A DNA stretch of 64,000 nt from Synechococcus sp. CS-1332 (GTDB taxonomy: Bacteria; Cyanobacteriota; Cyanobacteriia; PCC-6307; Cyanobiaceae), in contig NZ_JAHLYP010000041.1 of NCBI RefSeq assembly GCF_025127995.1, forward strand, positions 37,525 through 101,524, given 5' to 3'. A program made the translations under genes and the position numbers. This document shows, in pieces, positions 26,023 to 34,554 of the stretch (within the stretch, counting starts at the first letter, position 1; every line of letters starts with the position of its first letter). The notes under the pieces are model-generated. The model did not search any database and was not told the DNA's origin. It saw only the letters and a list, made by a program, of their open reading frames with translations.

Positions 26023-26628
26023 ATGGCTACAACCCAGGCCCTTGTCGGATCGGCACTCTTCTGCCTCGGCGTGGCCGCAGGCTCGCTGCTGGCTCCGCTG
26101 GCAGCATCGGCTGTTGACTTCACCTTCTCATTCGGAGGGGTTACGGGCCTCATCGAGGGCTTGAGTGAAGGCACAAATCCGTGCCTATCAACTCATGATC
26201 CCTGTCGAGTCACCGTCACGAACAATGGAGGCACCGGCGCTCCGGTGGGCCCATCGCACCCTTATTCGGAATTCTCGGGTGGGGAGGGGACTGGCTCGCC
26301 CGGGGGGTTTGAGGTTTTCACCCCCAATGGCGGAGCCCCCACCATCGTCTCAGCGAATTGGGTCGGCTTGAGGGGCACCCTCAATCCCGGTTTCATTCCT
26401 CCTGGAGCTGGGACGCTCTACTTGGTGAATGATGACGTCGGATTTCTTGGAGGTTTGGTCGGCTGGGGCAGTCGAGTCGGAGGCCCCGCGCATTTCGCAG
26501 CCTTCTCTACGGCCGTTCCTGCACCCCTTCCCGTCTTCGGTGCTGCCGCCGCTTTCGGCTACAGCCGCAGGCTGAGACGGCGAATCAAAGGTACCCACAA
26601 CACCGTCACCACAGCCCCTTTCGCCTGA
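26023..26628 (+). CDS. Secreted protein with a PEP-CTERM-like sorting tail
   Basis: 201 residues. N-terminal signal peptide (ALFCLGVAAGSLLAPLAASA, cleavage after about residue 32), then a glycine/proline-rich extracellular region with no recognised domain. The C-terminus reads VPAPLPVFGAAAAFGYSRRL followed by RRRI. This is the tripartite plan of PEP-CTERM-type signals: short motif, hydrophobic helix, basic cluster. The VPxPLPxxG....AF..SRxLRxR form is a cyanobacterial variant I recognise from picocyanobacterial proteins. It implies sorting by an exosortase-like enzyme, but none is encoded in the window. About 17 residues trail the basic cluster, which is unusual for a sorting tail and may be a read-through end. 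Confidence 0.65.
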   Translation: MATTQALVGSALFCLGVAAGSLLAPLAASAVDFTFSFGGVTGLIEGLSEGTNPCLSTHDPCRVTVTNNGGTGAPVGPSHPYSEFSGGEGTGSPGGFEVFTPNGGAPTIVSANWVGLRGTLNPGFIPPGAGTLYLVNDDVGFLGGLVGWGSRVGGPAHFAAFSTAVPAPLPVFGAAAAFGYSRRLRRRIKGTHNTVTTAPFA

Positions 26629-26667
26629 TCAACTCCTCGGCGATACCTGGCACCTACTGGTCCCCTG

Positions 26668-26696
26668 GGCCCCATTGGCGATCAGCGATTGGGGCC
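26668..26696. terminator. Hairpin downstream of the PEP-CTERM-like gene
   Basis: Exact 7-base arms GGCCCCA and TGGGGCC separated by 15 bases, 40 bases after the stop. The following bases (TTGTGCTTCCTCCTTG) are only moderately T-rich, so a terminator is possible but weak. It lies close to the transposase remnant at 26799, so a REP-type palindrome is an alternative. Confidence 0.35.
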
Positions 26697-26798
26697 TTGT
26701 GCTTCCTCCTTGACAGCACCCAGCAGCAAGCTGGCCGATCCTGCTGGTGGTTTCTTTGCTTGGCCGCCCCTTCCATCAGTCTCCCGCTTCTCTTTGCC

Positions 26799-27006
26799 TC
26801 AGAACACATCCCAGTTGGTTCCCCGGGCTCCATTGACCCGCCGGAAGGTCTCCGCCAGCTGATGCCATTCCACCGGCAGCGGCAGATCCTCCCCACCGCC
26901 ATGCCACTGCAGCAATCAGGTGCAGGTGATTGGCCATCAGGCAGATCCCATGCAGCCGGAAGCCGAACGTCTCCTGCCCCTTGCCCAGCAACACCACCAC
27001 CAGCTC
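26799..27006 (-). pseudogene. Remnant of a REP-associated (Y1/HUH) transposase
   Basis: The minus strand from 27006 reads ELVVVLLGKGQETFGFRLHG followed by ICLMANHLHLI. This is the N-terminal HUH region of IS200/REP-associated tyrosine transposases (family form: hGy.lMpNHvHLl). After the HUH motif the frame is lost. A second frame continues VEWHQLAETFRRVNGARGTN and WDVF to a stop at 26799. Neither the catalytic tyrosine helix nor the rest of the protein is present. The gene is a decayed, shortened copy. Its position overlaps the apparent 5' end of the plus-strand membrane protein. Confidence 0.55.
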
Positions 27007-27754
27007 CTTGAGCCCCAGCCCTCCACCCGCCGCAGTCCTCAGCGCCTCCCGTCCCCGCCTGCTGGAGGCCCTCTCAATCGTGCTGGTGGTGGTGTTCCTC
27101 GCCGCGGTGCTCACCACCGCCCTGCCACCCAGGCTCCTGGATCCCCAGTGGCAGCTGGGTTTCACCGAGACGCTGATCAACAACGCCTCCCTCGCCCTCA
27201 TCGGTGCTCTGCTGCTGCCCCTGGCCGGCTGGTTCGATCCGGCCCACAAGCGGCTGCGGGCCCTCTGGAAAGCCATCCACCGCTGCGCCCTGGCGGCCTC
27301 CCTCGGCTTCCTGCTGCTTGTGCCCCTGCAGGGCTATGCCGGCTGGACGTTCTACAGCACTGTCACGGCCAGCCAGCAGCAGCAGACCAGCCAGGCCAGC
27401 CAGAAGCTGGCGGACCTGCGCCAGGCCATCGCCACGGCCACGACCCATGACGAACTGCAGGTCCGGGTGCGGAAGCTGTTCGGACAGAACGCGGGCCTCT
27501 CACCGGCGGAATTCCGCACCCCCATGGCCGTGTTGCGCCCCATGCTGCTGGCTCGGGCGCAGCAGGCCTCCAACCAACTGATGCAGCGCGTCGAGGCGCA
27601 GGCCGCCATGAAGCCGGATCGGCTGGTGAAGGAAACCATCCGCATCACCGTTTCCGCCATTGCCTATGCGATCGGCTTTGCCTTCCTCGCCGGGGTTCTT
27701 CCTCGGAACCACGCGCCCGGTGCTCCCCGTTGGTCACGCCCTTTCAAGACGTAG
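26930..27754 (+). CDS. HpsJ-like membrane protein, start unclear
   Basis: Open frame of up to 274 codons. From about residue 45 it encodes a transmembrane segment (LSIVLVVVFLAAVL), then ALPPRLLDPQWQLGFTETLI followed by NNASLALIGALLL. This resembles cyanobacterial HpsJ-type proteins linked to polysaccharide secretion and cyanoexosortases. A third helix, a coiled-coil-like region (residues ~140-220, Gln/Ala-rich) and a C-terminal helix (ISAIAYAIGF-like) follow. The only upstream start is a TTG at 26930 inside the transposase remnant, and the first ~40 residues look like an antisense reading of it. The gene may have lost its native start. Confidence 0.5.
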   Translation: MAIRQIPCSRKPNVSCPLPSNTTTSSLSPSPPPAAVLSASRPRLLEALSIVLVVVFLAAVLTTALPPRLLDPQWQLGFTETLINNASLALIGALLLPLAGWFDPAHKRLRALWKAIHRCALAASLGFLLLVPLQGYAGWTFYSTVTASQQQQTSQASQKLADLRQAIATATTHDELQVRVRKLFGQNAGLSPAEFRTPMAVLRPMLLARAQQASNQLMQRVEAQAAMKPDRLVKETIRITVSAIAYAIGFAFLAGVLPRNHAPGAPRWSRPFKT

Positions 27755-27776
27755 GCGAAGCGGTGAGACAACACAC

Positions 27777-28136
27777 CTATGCCCCGCCAGCGCTGGGCCG
27801 TGGCTCCACCACCACGGCGGTGCCATAGCAGAGCACTTCGGTGGCGGCGGCGGTGCCGCCCTGCACCTCCGAACCGTCGTAGCGGGTCCCGACGATGGCG
27901 TTGGCCCCCAGGGTCCTGGCGTGCTGGATCATCTGCTCATAGGCCTGCTCCCTGGCCTGCTCGCACATCTCGGTATAGGCGCCGATCCGGCCGCCCACGA
28001 TCTGCTTGAGCCCGCCCAGGAAGCCCTGCACCAGGGTGGGGGAGCGCACGACGATGCCGCGCACCAGGCCCCGGTAGGCGGTGATGTCGTAGCCCTCGAT
28101 CGTGAAGGTGGTGGTCACGAACACGGGTTTCACCAT
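27777..28136 (-). CDS. YbjQ-family (DUF74) protein
   Basis: 119-residue soluble protein of the YbjQ/UPF0145 family, a homopentamer-forming fold of unknown role. Family features are TTFTIEGYDITAYRGLVRGI, the long helix EQAREQAYEQMIQHARTLGA, and NAIVGTRYDGSEV. The protein ends with EVLCYGTAVVVEP. It follows murF in the same direction but with a 49-base gap after its neighbour's stop region, so it may have its own promoter. Confidence 0.88.
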   Translation of the reverse strand: MVKPVFVTTTFTIEGYDITAYRGLVRGIVVRSPTLVQGFLGGLKQIVGGRIGAYTEMCEQAREQAYEQMIQHARTLGANAIVGTRYDGSEVQGGTAAATEVLCYGTAVVVEPRPSAGGA

Positions 28137-28185
28137 CGGGACAGGGGCGCTGAACGCCCCATCCTGGGGGGCCAGGGCCTGGGCT

Positions 28186-29607
28186 TCAAGCCGTTGGTGC
28201 GAGGGCGGCCTGCAGCAGGGGAATCACCCGCTCCATCGCCACGCCGCGGCTGGCCTTGAGCAGCACCCGGTCCCCCGGCTGTAGCCATCCGAGCAGGACG
28301 CCCGCTGCCGCTTCGGGCGAGGCCACCCGCTGCAGCCGCGGCAGCCCGGCGCCGGCAGCTTCCATCGCCTGCGCTTCGGCTTCGGCGGCCACGATCAGCA
28401 GCCCGTCGAGACCCAACGCCCGGGCCCGGGCGGCCACCTGGGCGTGCAGCTCCAGGCTGCGCTCCCCGAGCTCGAGCATCGTGCCCAGTACCGCATAGCG
28501 ACGGCCCCCCGTTTCGGTGCCGGTGGCTGCCAGCAGATCCAGGGCCGCCAGCACCGCCTCCGGCGAGGCGTTGTAGGTCTCATCGAGCAGGTCCACCCCG
28601 CCCAGGCGCCAGCGTCGGGACCGCCCCCCCGGCAGCTCCACCGCCAGGTCGACGAGGGCTGTTGCCGGCACGCCCAGGTCCTGGGCCACCGCCACCGCCA
28701 GCAGCAGGTTGCGGGCGTTGTGGCGTCCCTCCAGGGGCAGCCCCAGGCTCGGCCCACCCACCAGATGGAGGCGAGGGCCCTCCAGCCGTCCCACCAGGTC
28801 CGGCGCCGGGATCCCTGCTGGGAATCCCGCCAGCTCGTCCTCCAGGGCCACCCGCACCACCCGTCCCCCCCAGACCTTCGCCAGGGAGAGCTCCAGCAGG
28901 GGATCCCCGGCCGGAATCACCAGCACCCCGTCCGGCCCCAGGCCGGCGGTGATCTCGCACTTGGCCTGGCCGATCGCCTCGCGGCTGCCCAGCCGGCCGA
29001 TGTGGGCGGTGCCGATGTTGGTGATCACGGCCACATCCGGCTCGGCGCAGCGGCTGAGGCGATCGATTTCCCCCAGGCCCCGCATCCCCATTTCCACCAC
29101 CAGGGCCGCCGTGGCTTCGTTGGCCTTCAGCAGGGTGAGGGGCGCCCCAACGTCGTTGTTCTCGTTACCGCTGCTGGCCACCACCGGCCCCAGGGAGGCC
29201 AGGGCCGCCTTGATCAGTTCCCGCGTCGTGGTCTTGCCCGCCGAGCCGGTCACCGCCACCACCGGTAACTCCAGCCGTCGGCGCCACAGCAGGGCCAGCT
29301 CCTGGTAGGCCACCAGGGTGTCGTCCACCAGCCAGATCGGCCGCCCGCCAGTGGCCAAAAGCTGCGTCACCCCGTCCCCATCCAGGCGGTCCTTCTGCAC
29401 CAGGGTTGCCGCCGCCCCGGCGCTGAGGGCCCCAGCCAGGAAGCGGTGCCCATCGAAGCGTTCTCCCACCAGGGGCACGAACAGGGCGCCGGCCAGCGCG
29501 CCGCGGCTGTCGGTGCTCACGCTGGCGAAGCCTTCCGGTGCGGTGGTTCCGGGGGCCATCAGGGGCTCACCCCACAGCTGGCGCAAGGACTTGAACGGCA
29601 GCGGCAT
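28186..29607 (-). CDS. murF: UDP-N-acetylmuramoyl-tripeptide--D-alanyl-D-alanine ligase
   Basis: 473-residue Mur ligase that adds D-Ala-D-Ala to the UDP-MurNAc-tripeptide, the last cytoplasmic step of the stem peptide. The ATP-binding loop VVAVTGSAGKTTTRELIKAA is intact. The Mur signatures ENNDVGAPLTLLKANEATAA, GLGEIDRLSRCAEPDVAVIT, EGRHNARNLLLAVAVA and LDETYNASPEAVLAALDLLA follow in order. N-terminal, central and C-terminal domains are all present at normal length. Its ATG overlaps the stop of the upstream hypothetical by one base (TGATG). Confidence 0.96.
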   Translation of the reverse strand: MPLPFKSLRQLWGEPLMAPGTTAPEGFASVSTDSRGALAGALFVPLVGERFDGHRFLAGALSAGAAATLVQKDRLDGDGVTQLLATGGRPIWLVDDTLVAYQELALLWRRRLELPVVAVTGSAGKTTTRELIKAALASLGPVVASSGNENNDVGAPLTLLKANEATAALVVEMGMRGLGEIDRLSRCAEPDVAVITNIGTAHIGRLGSREAIGQAKCEITAGLGPDGVLVIPAGDPLLELSLAKVWGGRVVRVALEDELAGFPAGIPAPDLVGRLEGPRLHLVGGPSLGLPLEGRHNARNLLLAVAVAQDLGVPATALVDLAVELPGGRSRRWRLGGVDLLDETYNASPEAVLAALDLLAATGTETGGRRYAVLGTMLELGERSLELHAQVAARARALGLDGLLIVAAEAEAQAMEAAGAGLPRLQRVASPEAAAGVLLGWLQPGDRVLLKASRGVAMERVIPLLQAALAPTA

Positions 29608-30308
29608 CAGCCTGAGGCACCGGGATCGAGCAGGATCATGCCGGAGCCCACCAGGGCCCTCCGGGCCAGCAGCCGCTGGCGGCCGTCGACCAGCTCCAAC
29701 CGTTCGTAGCCCAGGGCCAGGGCGCGCTGCTGCCAGCGCTCCGCCCAGCGCCGCCGGGTCGCTTCGCTGAGGCGGGTGTAGGTCGGCTCCATGGTGAGCA
29801 CCAGGCGGCCTTCGCTGGGCGCCGGATGGGCCGAGGCGACCAGATGGTCGGGATCGTCCTGGGCCAGCAGCGCCAGGAGGGGATCGAGCTCCAGGGGCGG
29901 CGGTGGCTCAGGCTCCGGCTTGGGCCTGGGCATGGACTCGTCCACGGCCACGGGGGCCGGGGCCTCCAGTGCTGGCGCAGCGATGGCTGGGGCCTGCAGC
30001 TGCACCGCAGAAGCGGCTGCTTCTCCAGGCGCCTGCGGCGCCGCCTGGGACAGCCCGCGCCACACCGTTCCAGCCAGGATCAGGGCCAGCGCCAGCAGGG
30101 TGGCCAGCAGCAACGGCCAGAACAGGGGGGCCAGGCCCTGGGGCCAGAAGCCCGGCACCGACAGGTCCCCCTCCCGGTTGCGCCGCCACAGTTCGCGCAG
30201 CTTCAGGCCCAGGGACGCCAGGACGGCCCGCAGGGCGTTGGCGAGCTGGCCCCAGGGACTGGCGTAGGGCGCCGGCAGATCGGAAGGTGGTGGAACCAGA
30301 TCAGCCAT
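29607..30308 (-). CDS. Membrane-anchored hypothetical protein between glgA and murF
   Basis: 233 residues, no family recognised. One hydrophobic segment (FWPLLLATLLALALILAGTV, about residues 65-90) follows a basic N-terminal region. A Pro/Ala-rich linker comes next, then a C-terminal region with a short conserved-looking domain (RLVLTMEPTYTRLSEATRRR ... WQQRALALGYERLELVDG). The layout suggests a single-pass protein with the C-terminal part in the periplasm or lumen. Coupling to murF by overlapping stop and start hints at a cell-envelope role, but this is only context. Confidence 0.75.
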   Translation of the reverse strand: MADLVPPPSDLPAPYASPWGQLANALRAVLASLGLKLRELWRRNREGDLSVPGFWPQGLAPLFWPLLLATLLALALILAGTVWRGLSQAAPQAPGEAAASAVQLQAPAIAAPALEAPAPVAVDESMPRPKPEPEPPPPLELDPLLALLAQDDPDHLVASAHPAPSEGRLVLTMEPTYTRLSEATRRRWAERWQQRALALGYERLELVDGRQRLLARRALVGSGMILLDPGASG

Positions 30309-30319
30309 GGGCGCCGGAC

Positions 30320-31864
30320 TCAGGAGTCGTTACGGCGACGCAGCAGGGCCAGGGGGTTGCGGGGGCGCGGCGCCGGTGGGGGTTCCTTGCTGCTCACGTC
30401 CGGCCTGGGCTCGTCGTGCAACAGGCTGGGGTCGGCTCCCTGGCCCTGGGAGAAGCGCTCCACCTGGGCGGCGTCGGGGGTGGGCTCCTTGACGCCGCAG
30501 ACTTCGCGGTACATGGCGTCGTACTCCAGGGCCGAGCGGTTCCAGCTGAAGTCGGTGGTCATGGCCCGGCGCTGCAGCTCCTGCCAGCTGGGCTCGTTGC
30601 GGTAGGCCTCCCAGGAACGCACGATCGTGGTGTAGAAGTCGATGGCTTCGTAGCGGTCGAAGCCGTAGCCCGTGCCGGTGCCGGCGGTGGGATCGTTGGG
30701 GGGCACGGTGTCCACCAGCCCGCCGACCCGGCGCACCACCGGAATCGAGCCGTAGCGCATGGCCAGCATCTGACTGATGCCACAGGGCTCGAAGCGGCTC
30801 GGCATCAGAAAGGCGTCGCTGCCCGCATAGATCAGGCGCGAGAGGGCATCGTCGTAGGTGAGGAACACGGCGAAGCGGCCGGGGTGGCGGGCCGCCATCT
30901 GCCAGAGGCCCGACTCATAGCCGCGCTCACCCGTTCCCAGCACCACGAACTGGCTGTCGCTGTAGGCCAGCACCCGGTCGGCCACCTGCAGTAGCAGGTC
31001 GACGCCCTTCTGGTCCACCAGCCGGCTCACCATCCCCATCAGGTAGCTGCGGGGACTCACGGTCAGCCCCATCCGTTCCTGCAGCAGTCGTTTGCTGGCG
31101 CTGCGGCCGGAGAGATCGTCGGCTGAGAAGGGTTCCGGCAGGGTGGTGTCGGTGGCGGGATCCCAGGCCTCGGTGTCGATGCCATTGAGGATGCCGCGCA
31201 ACTTGCCGCTGACGAAATTGAGCAGTCCGTCGATGCGCTCGCCGTACTCCGGCGTGCGGATCTCCATGGCATAAGTGGGTGACACAGCATTCACCCGGTC
31301 GGCGTAGAGCAGGGCCGCGGCCATGGTGTGGTCACCCTGCATGTACCAGGGACACCAGGTGATCCGGTCCAGCTTCCAGCGCCAGGGGCCCTGATAGCGC
31401 AGGTTGTGGATAGTGAACACCGTGCTGATTTCGGGGTCCTGGTGCATCCACACCGGAATCATGCCCGTGTGCCAGTCGTGGCAATGCAGGACCTGGGGTT
31501 TCCAGCCACCGTTCCAGGCGAATTCAGCCGTGGCGTTGGCGAAAAAGGTGAAGCGCCAGTCTTCGTCTTCACCGCCGTAGATGCGCTCTGAATCGAACAC
31601 CGGATGGCCCACCAGATAGATGGGCAGGCCGCAGCTGGGGTGACGGGTTTCGTAGATGGCGAAATCGGTACCCATGGCGTGGCCGCGCCACATCGGCTCA
31701 GCAGGAATCTTCAGGCAACTCCATAACTTGCCGTAGCCCGGCAGGATGATGCGAACGTCATGGCCCAGTGCCGCCAGGGCCGGTGGCAGGGAGCCCACCA
31801 CATCTCCCATGCCCCCCACCTTGATCATCGGAGCGCACTCCGCAGCGGCAAACAGAACCCTCAT
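30320..31864 (-). CDS. glgA: Glycogen synthase (ADP-glucose-dependent)
   Basis: 514-residue GT5 enzyme that extends alpha-1,4-glucan from ADP-glucose. The ADP-glucose-binding [16 protein letters not shown] is at residues 16-31. [20 protein letters not shown] and [14 protein letters not shown] near residues 360-395 form the catalytic C-terminal Rossmann part. The last ~60 residues (after CGVKEPTPD) are a Pro/Arg-rich tail not needed for the fold, seen in picocyanobacterial homologues. The ATG at 31864 fits the family start [12 protein letters not shown]. Carbon storage from photosynthesis is the role. Confidence 0.96.
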   Translation of the reverse strand: MRVLFAAAECAPMIKVGGMGDVVGSLPPALAALGHDVRIILPGYGKLWSCLKIPAEPMWRGHAMGTDFAIYETRHPSCGLPIYLVGHPVFDSERIYGGEDEDWRFTFFANATAEFAWNGGWKPQVLHCHDWHTGMIPVWMHQDPEISTVFTIHNLRYQGPWRWKLDRITWCPWYMQGDHTMAAALLYADRVNAVSPTYAMEIRTPEYGERIDGLLNFVSGKLRGILNGIDTEAWDPATDTTLPEPFSADDLSGRSASKRLLQERMGLTVSPRSYLMGMVSRLVDQKGVDLLLQVADRVLAYSDSQFVVLGTGERGYESGLWQMAARHPGRFAVFLTYDDALSRLIYAGSDAFLMPSRFEPCGISQMLAMRYGSIPVVRRVGGLVDTVPPNDPTAGTGTGYGFDRYEAIDFYTTIVRSWEAYRNEPSWQELQRRAMTTDFSWNRSALEYDAMYREVCGVKEPTPDAAQVERFSQGQGADPSLLHDEPRPDVSSKEPPPAPRPRNPLALLRRRNDS

Positions 31865-31935
31865 CCGCTCTCGATCCCTGGTGCGCCAGGAACTCTACGG
31901 GCTGCCCCGGTGGGCGGCTGCCGGCGTCAGCGGGC

Positions 31936-32493
31936 TCAGGGCAGCACTGTCACCGGGGTGCCCAGCTGAACCAGCTCAAACAGCTCCTTCACGTCCTCGT
32001 CAAACAACCGCACGCAGCCATGGGACACGGCGCCGCCGACGCTGTCGCGATTCGGCGTGCCATGGAAGCCTGAGGTCACGCACCCCTTCACCTCGAGATG
32101 CTCCTGGCCGTTGAACCCACGCCGGCCCTTGCAGTCGCGGTGAAAGCCGATCCAACGGGAACCGAGGGGATTGGTGGGGCCCGGCGGAATGCGCACGCCC
32201 TTGGCCGGATGCTCCCAGATCGGATCGGCGGTCTTCTCGATCACGCTGAACGACCCCACCGGCGTCTCCCAGCCGGGCATGCCCACACCGACGCGAAAAC
32301 GGCGCACCTCCCGTTCCCCTTCCATCACCCTCAGCAGGCGCTGGCGTCGGTTCAGCACCAGCTGGCGCGAGGACGGGCTGGCGGTGGCCGTCTCGGATGG
32401 AGGAGAGGCGGCAAGCGATGGCGCCGGCACCAGCACCCCGCTGATGGAGCCGATCAAAGCAACGGCCAGGGGCAGGATGGCTCGGCGATACAC
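31936..32493 (-). CDS. L,D-transpeptidase (YkuD domain)
   Basis: 185-residue exported enzyme that forms 3-3 cross-links in peptidoglycan or attaches lipoproteins to it. Signal-like N-terminus (LPLAVALIGSISGVLVPAPS, start GTG 32493). The YkuD domain runs from about residue 45 to the end. The catalytic block VGGAVSHGCVRLFDEDVKEL contains the His and Cys, and the upstream GFHGTPN histidine is also present. Family-typical LVLNRRQRLLRVMEGEREVR opens the domain. No LysM or other extra domain. Confidence 0.92.
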   Translation of the reverse strand: MYRRAILPLAVALIGSISGVLVPAPSLAASPPSETATASPSSRQLVLNRRQRLLRVMEGEREVRRFRVGVGMPGWETPVGSFSVIEKTADPIWEHPAKGVRIPPGPTNPLGSRWIGFHRDCKGRRGFNGQEHLEVKGCVTSGFHGTPNRDSVGGAVSHGCVRLFDEDVKELFELVQLGTPVTVLP

Positions 32494-32625
32494 GATCGGG
32501 TGGCTGTCGGCATGGGGCTGACACTTGATCGTAGCCAGCGAAAAGGTGATATCGGCCCTTGGCCAAGGTTGGCCACGCCAACCGTCCGGCTACGTTGACA
32601 GAGAAGGCCGGGATGGTAAGGACGG

Positions 32626-33090
32626 TTGCATCCAATCTCTGCATGGACGTCTGCCGCTCTGCTTATGGGTCTGGAGATCACGGCTTCATCACTTGGGTCC
32701 CTGGAACACCATCCCGGCGTTCTCTACAGCTACAAGAACGACGCCGTACCGCCAACCTGCTCAAGAAGCTTCTGGTTGCTGCATAAGAGCAAGAAAGTCT
32801 GGTTCAGACTGGATGAGAAGCTCCGGGGCCTGGCCATGGAGCCAGGGTTCTACTACAGGGGCCGCAGAATTATCTACCGGGGCGATCTGATGAAGCTCCC
32901 TAAGGAGAAGAGAACATCGCTGGAAGCCAACAGCATCATCTGGGGCCAGAACCTGGACAATGGTTGGGGACGGGGACCGCAGGGGACGAACTACTACCTT
33001 CACCTCTGGACCCGTTGGTCAGTCTTTCAACCCGCCCGTTGTCATCCAGAATTTTTCAGTATGACCCGCCAACCACTCCATCACCGCTGA
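32626..33090 (+). CDS. Doubtful hypothetical ORF
   Basis: Open frame of 154 codons in the gap between the transpeptidase and the RsbW-like gene. No family recognised. The central part (KKVWFRLDEKLRGLAMEPGF ... YRGDLMKLPKEKRTSLEANS) has a protein-like composition, while both ends do not. The last 35 bases overlap the 3' end of the convergent RsbW-like gene. It could be the trace of a degraded gene. Nothing else coding is seen in 32494-33055. Confidence 0.25.
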   Translation: MHPISAWTSAALLMGLEITASSLGSLEHHPGVLYSYKNDAVPPTCSRSFWLLHKSKKVWFRLDEKLRGLAMEPGFYYRGRRIIYRGDLMKLPKEKRTSLEANSIIWGQNLDNGWGRGPQGTNYYLHLWTRWSVFQPARCHPEFFSMTRQPLHHR

Positions 33091-33556
33091 GCGGGTGGCT
33101 CAAAGAAAGGCAATTTGATTGGTCATCGCGTCTTGTGTAGCTGATGGTCCACCCATACGCCTTCTGGAGTTTAAGAAACATCACCAGCCCCCAATGGGCT
33201 TCCCTGGCGAGGGGATCCGAAGCGCTTTCTGTGATTTCAGCTTCCACCCTGGCCATGGCCGACTCCAACGCGAACGGTTGGCCGTGATCAATGATCTCCA
33301 GAAAGAACAAACTGCTGGACAACCGCAACGAAAGTTGCACCTGGGGCGGCGCAACCAGGTGGGCATGGGCATGACGAACGGCATTGGTGAAACCTTCCAC
33401 AAGCGCCATTTGAGCCTGCATCCATAGATCCGAAGGAACGTCAGGGTGCTGTTGTCGTTCAAACCAAGACAGCACGGTCTCCAGTTCACCGAGATCGCTG
33501 ATGACGGCCAGTTCGCTGTTGGGTCGCAATGCATCGGTTGACAGGTTCGGATTCAT
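33056..33556 (-). CDS. RsbW/SpoIIAB-like anti-sigma factor serine kinase
   Basis: 166-residue GHKL ATPase of the RsbW type, the kinase of partner-switching systems. It phosphorylates a serine on a STAS partner, releasing it. The N-box MALVEGFTNAVRHAHAHL holds the ExxxNAxxH set that binds Mg-ATP. LEIIDHGQPF is the G1 box (DxG). EAHWGLVMFLKLQKAYGW takes the place of the G2 box. No extra domains. Its ATG overlaps the stop of the STAS-sugar transferase gene by four bases, so it is the last gene of the polysaccharide operon. The STAS domain fused to the neighbour is the obvious candidate substrate, an inference from gene coupling. Confidence 0.85.
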   Translation of the reverse strand: MNPNLSTDALRPNSELAVISDLGELETVLSWFERQQHPDVPSDLWMQAQMALVEGFTNAVRHAHAHLVAPPQVQLSLRLSSSLFFLEIIDHGQPFALESAMARVEAEITESASDPLAREAHWGLVMFLKLQKAYGWTISYTRRDDQSNCLSLSHPLSGDGVVGGSY

Positions 33557-34554
33557 GTCGCCCCCGAATCCTTGCTGAGCAGCACAAGGAATGTTTTGGC
33601 AATCAGCTTCAGGTCATAGCTCAAACTCCAATTCTGTTGGTAGCGGAGGTCGAGCTTGATCACGTCCTCGAAATCACGGATCGACGACCTGCCACTCACC
33701 TGCCATTCGCCACTTAGCCCGGGGCGCACATCAAAGCGCTGCCAGCTTGGAATGGCATAGCGAAGGACCTCATCCGGTGTGGCCGGCCGGGTTCCAATCA
33801 GGCTCATATCACCGATCAGCACATTCCAGAACTGGGGCAGCTCATCGAGGCTGGTCTTGCGCAGGATGCGACCCACTTTGGTGATTCTGGGGTCGTTGTC
33901 GTTCTTGAAGAAGGCGCCCTGGGCCTGGTTCGCCACAGTGCCTTTGAGTGTCTCGGCATTGCTGACCATCGAGCGGAACTTCCAGATGCGGAAATGACGG
34001 CCCATCCAGCCGCAGCGAACCTGGCTGAACAGAATCGGCCCCGGGCTGTCCAGACGGATCGCCAGGGCCATGGGCAGGAACAGCAGCCCCGTGACGCCAA
34101 GTCCGATCAGCGCACCACAGATGTCCATGAACCGCTTGACTCCGGAGCGCACCGAAGGATGGGTCAGGGGAGGGCGTTGATCTTCGACGTGCGAGAGCTG
34201 GGGGAGCAGTCCCTCCGAGTGGGCCGCCACCGGCAACACCTTCTCCAGCCCGGTCATCTGCAGGGCCAGGAACACCTGCCGGTGCAGGCTCCAGGCGCAG
34301 AGGGGAACGCCTTGCTCCTTGGCGGTCTTGATGGCGCCCACCAGGGCGCCGATGCCACTGCTGTCAATGACGGCCGTCCGTCCGAAATCCAGGATCACTA
34401 CGCGCAGGTCTTCCGCCTCCCCCAGCCAGTCGGCGAACCCGGCACGAAAGGCCACGGCTTCGCTGACGGTCAGCCGTGGTGGCAGCTGGAGGAACAGGAT
34501 GCCGTTCTGTACGGTCCTGACGAAAGCAGAGTGGGGAGACTGACTTCCCATCAT
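33553..34554 (-). CDS. STAS domain fused to phosphoglycosyl transferase (initiating sugar transferase)
   Basis: 333 residues in two parts. Residues ~5-105 form a STAS (anti-sigma factor antagonist) domain with [20 protein letters not shown]. The DSSG motif (about D64-G67) holds the serine that RsbW-type kinases phosphorylate. Residues ~125-333 form a bacterial sugar transferase: a hydrophobic hairpin ([20 protein letters not shown]), [26 protein letters not shown], the catalytic [20 protein letters not shown] and [10 protein letters not shown]. Such enzymes load the first sugar phosphate onto undecaprenyl phosphate. The start at 34554 overlaps the PssE stop by four bases. The missing polyprenyl/CoA-binding N-terminal domain is replaced by STAS, so activity is probably gated by partner switching. 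Confidence 0.9.
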   Translation of the reverse strand: MMGSQSPHSAFVRTVQNGILFLQLPPRLTVSEAVAFRAGFADWLGEAEDLRVVILDFGRTAVIDSSGIGALVGAIKTAKEQGVPLCAWSLHRQVFLALQMTGLEKVLPVAAHSEGLLPQLSHVEDQRPPLTHPSVRSGVKRFMDICGALIGLGVTGLLFLPMALAIRLDSPGPILFSQVRCGWMGRHFRIWKFRSMVSNAETLKGTVANQAQGAFFKNDNDPRITKVGRILRKTSLDELPQFWNVLIGDMSLIGTRPATPDEVLRYAIPSWQRFDVRPGLSGEWQVSGRSSIRDFEDVIKLDLRYQQNWSLSYDLKLIAKTFLVLLSKDSGAT

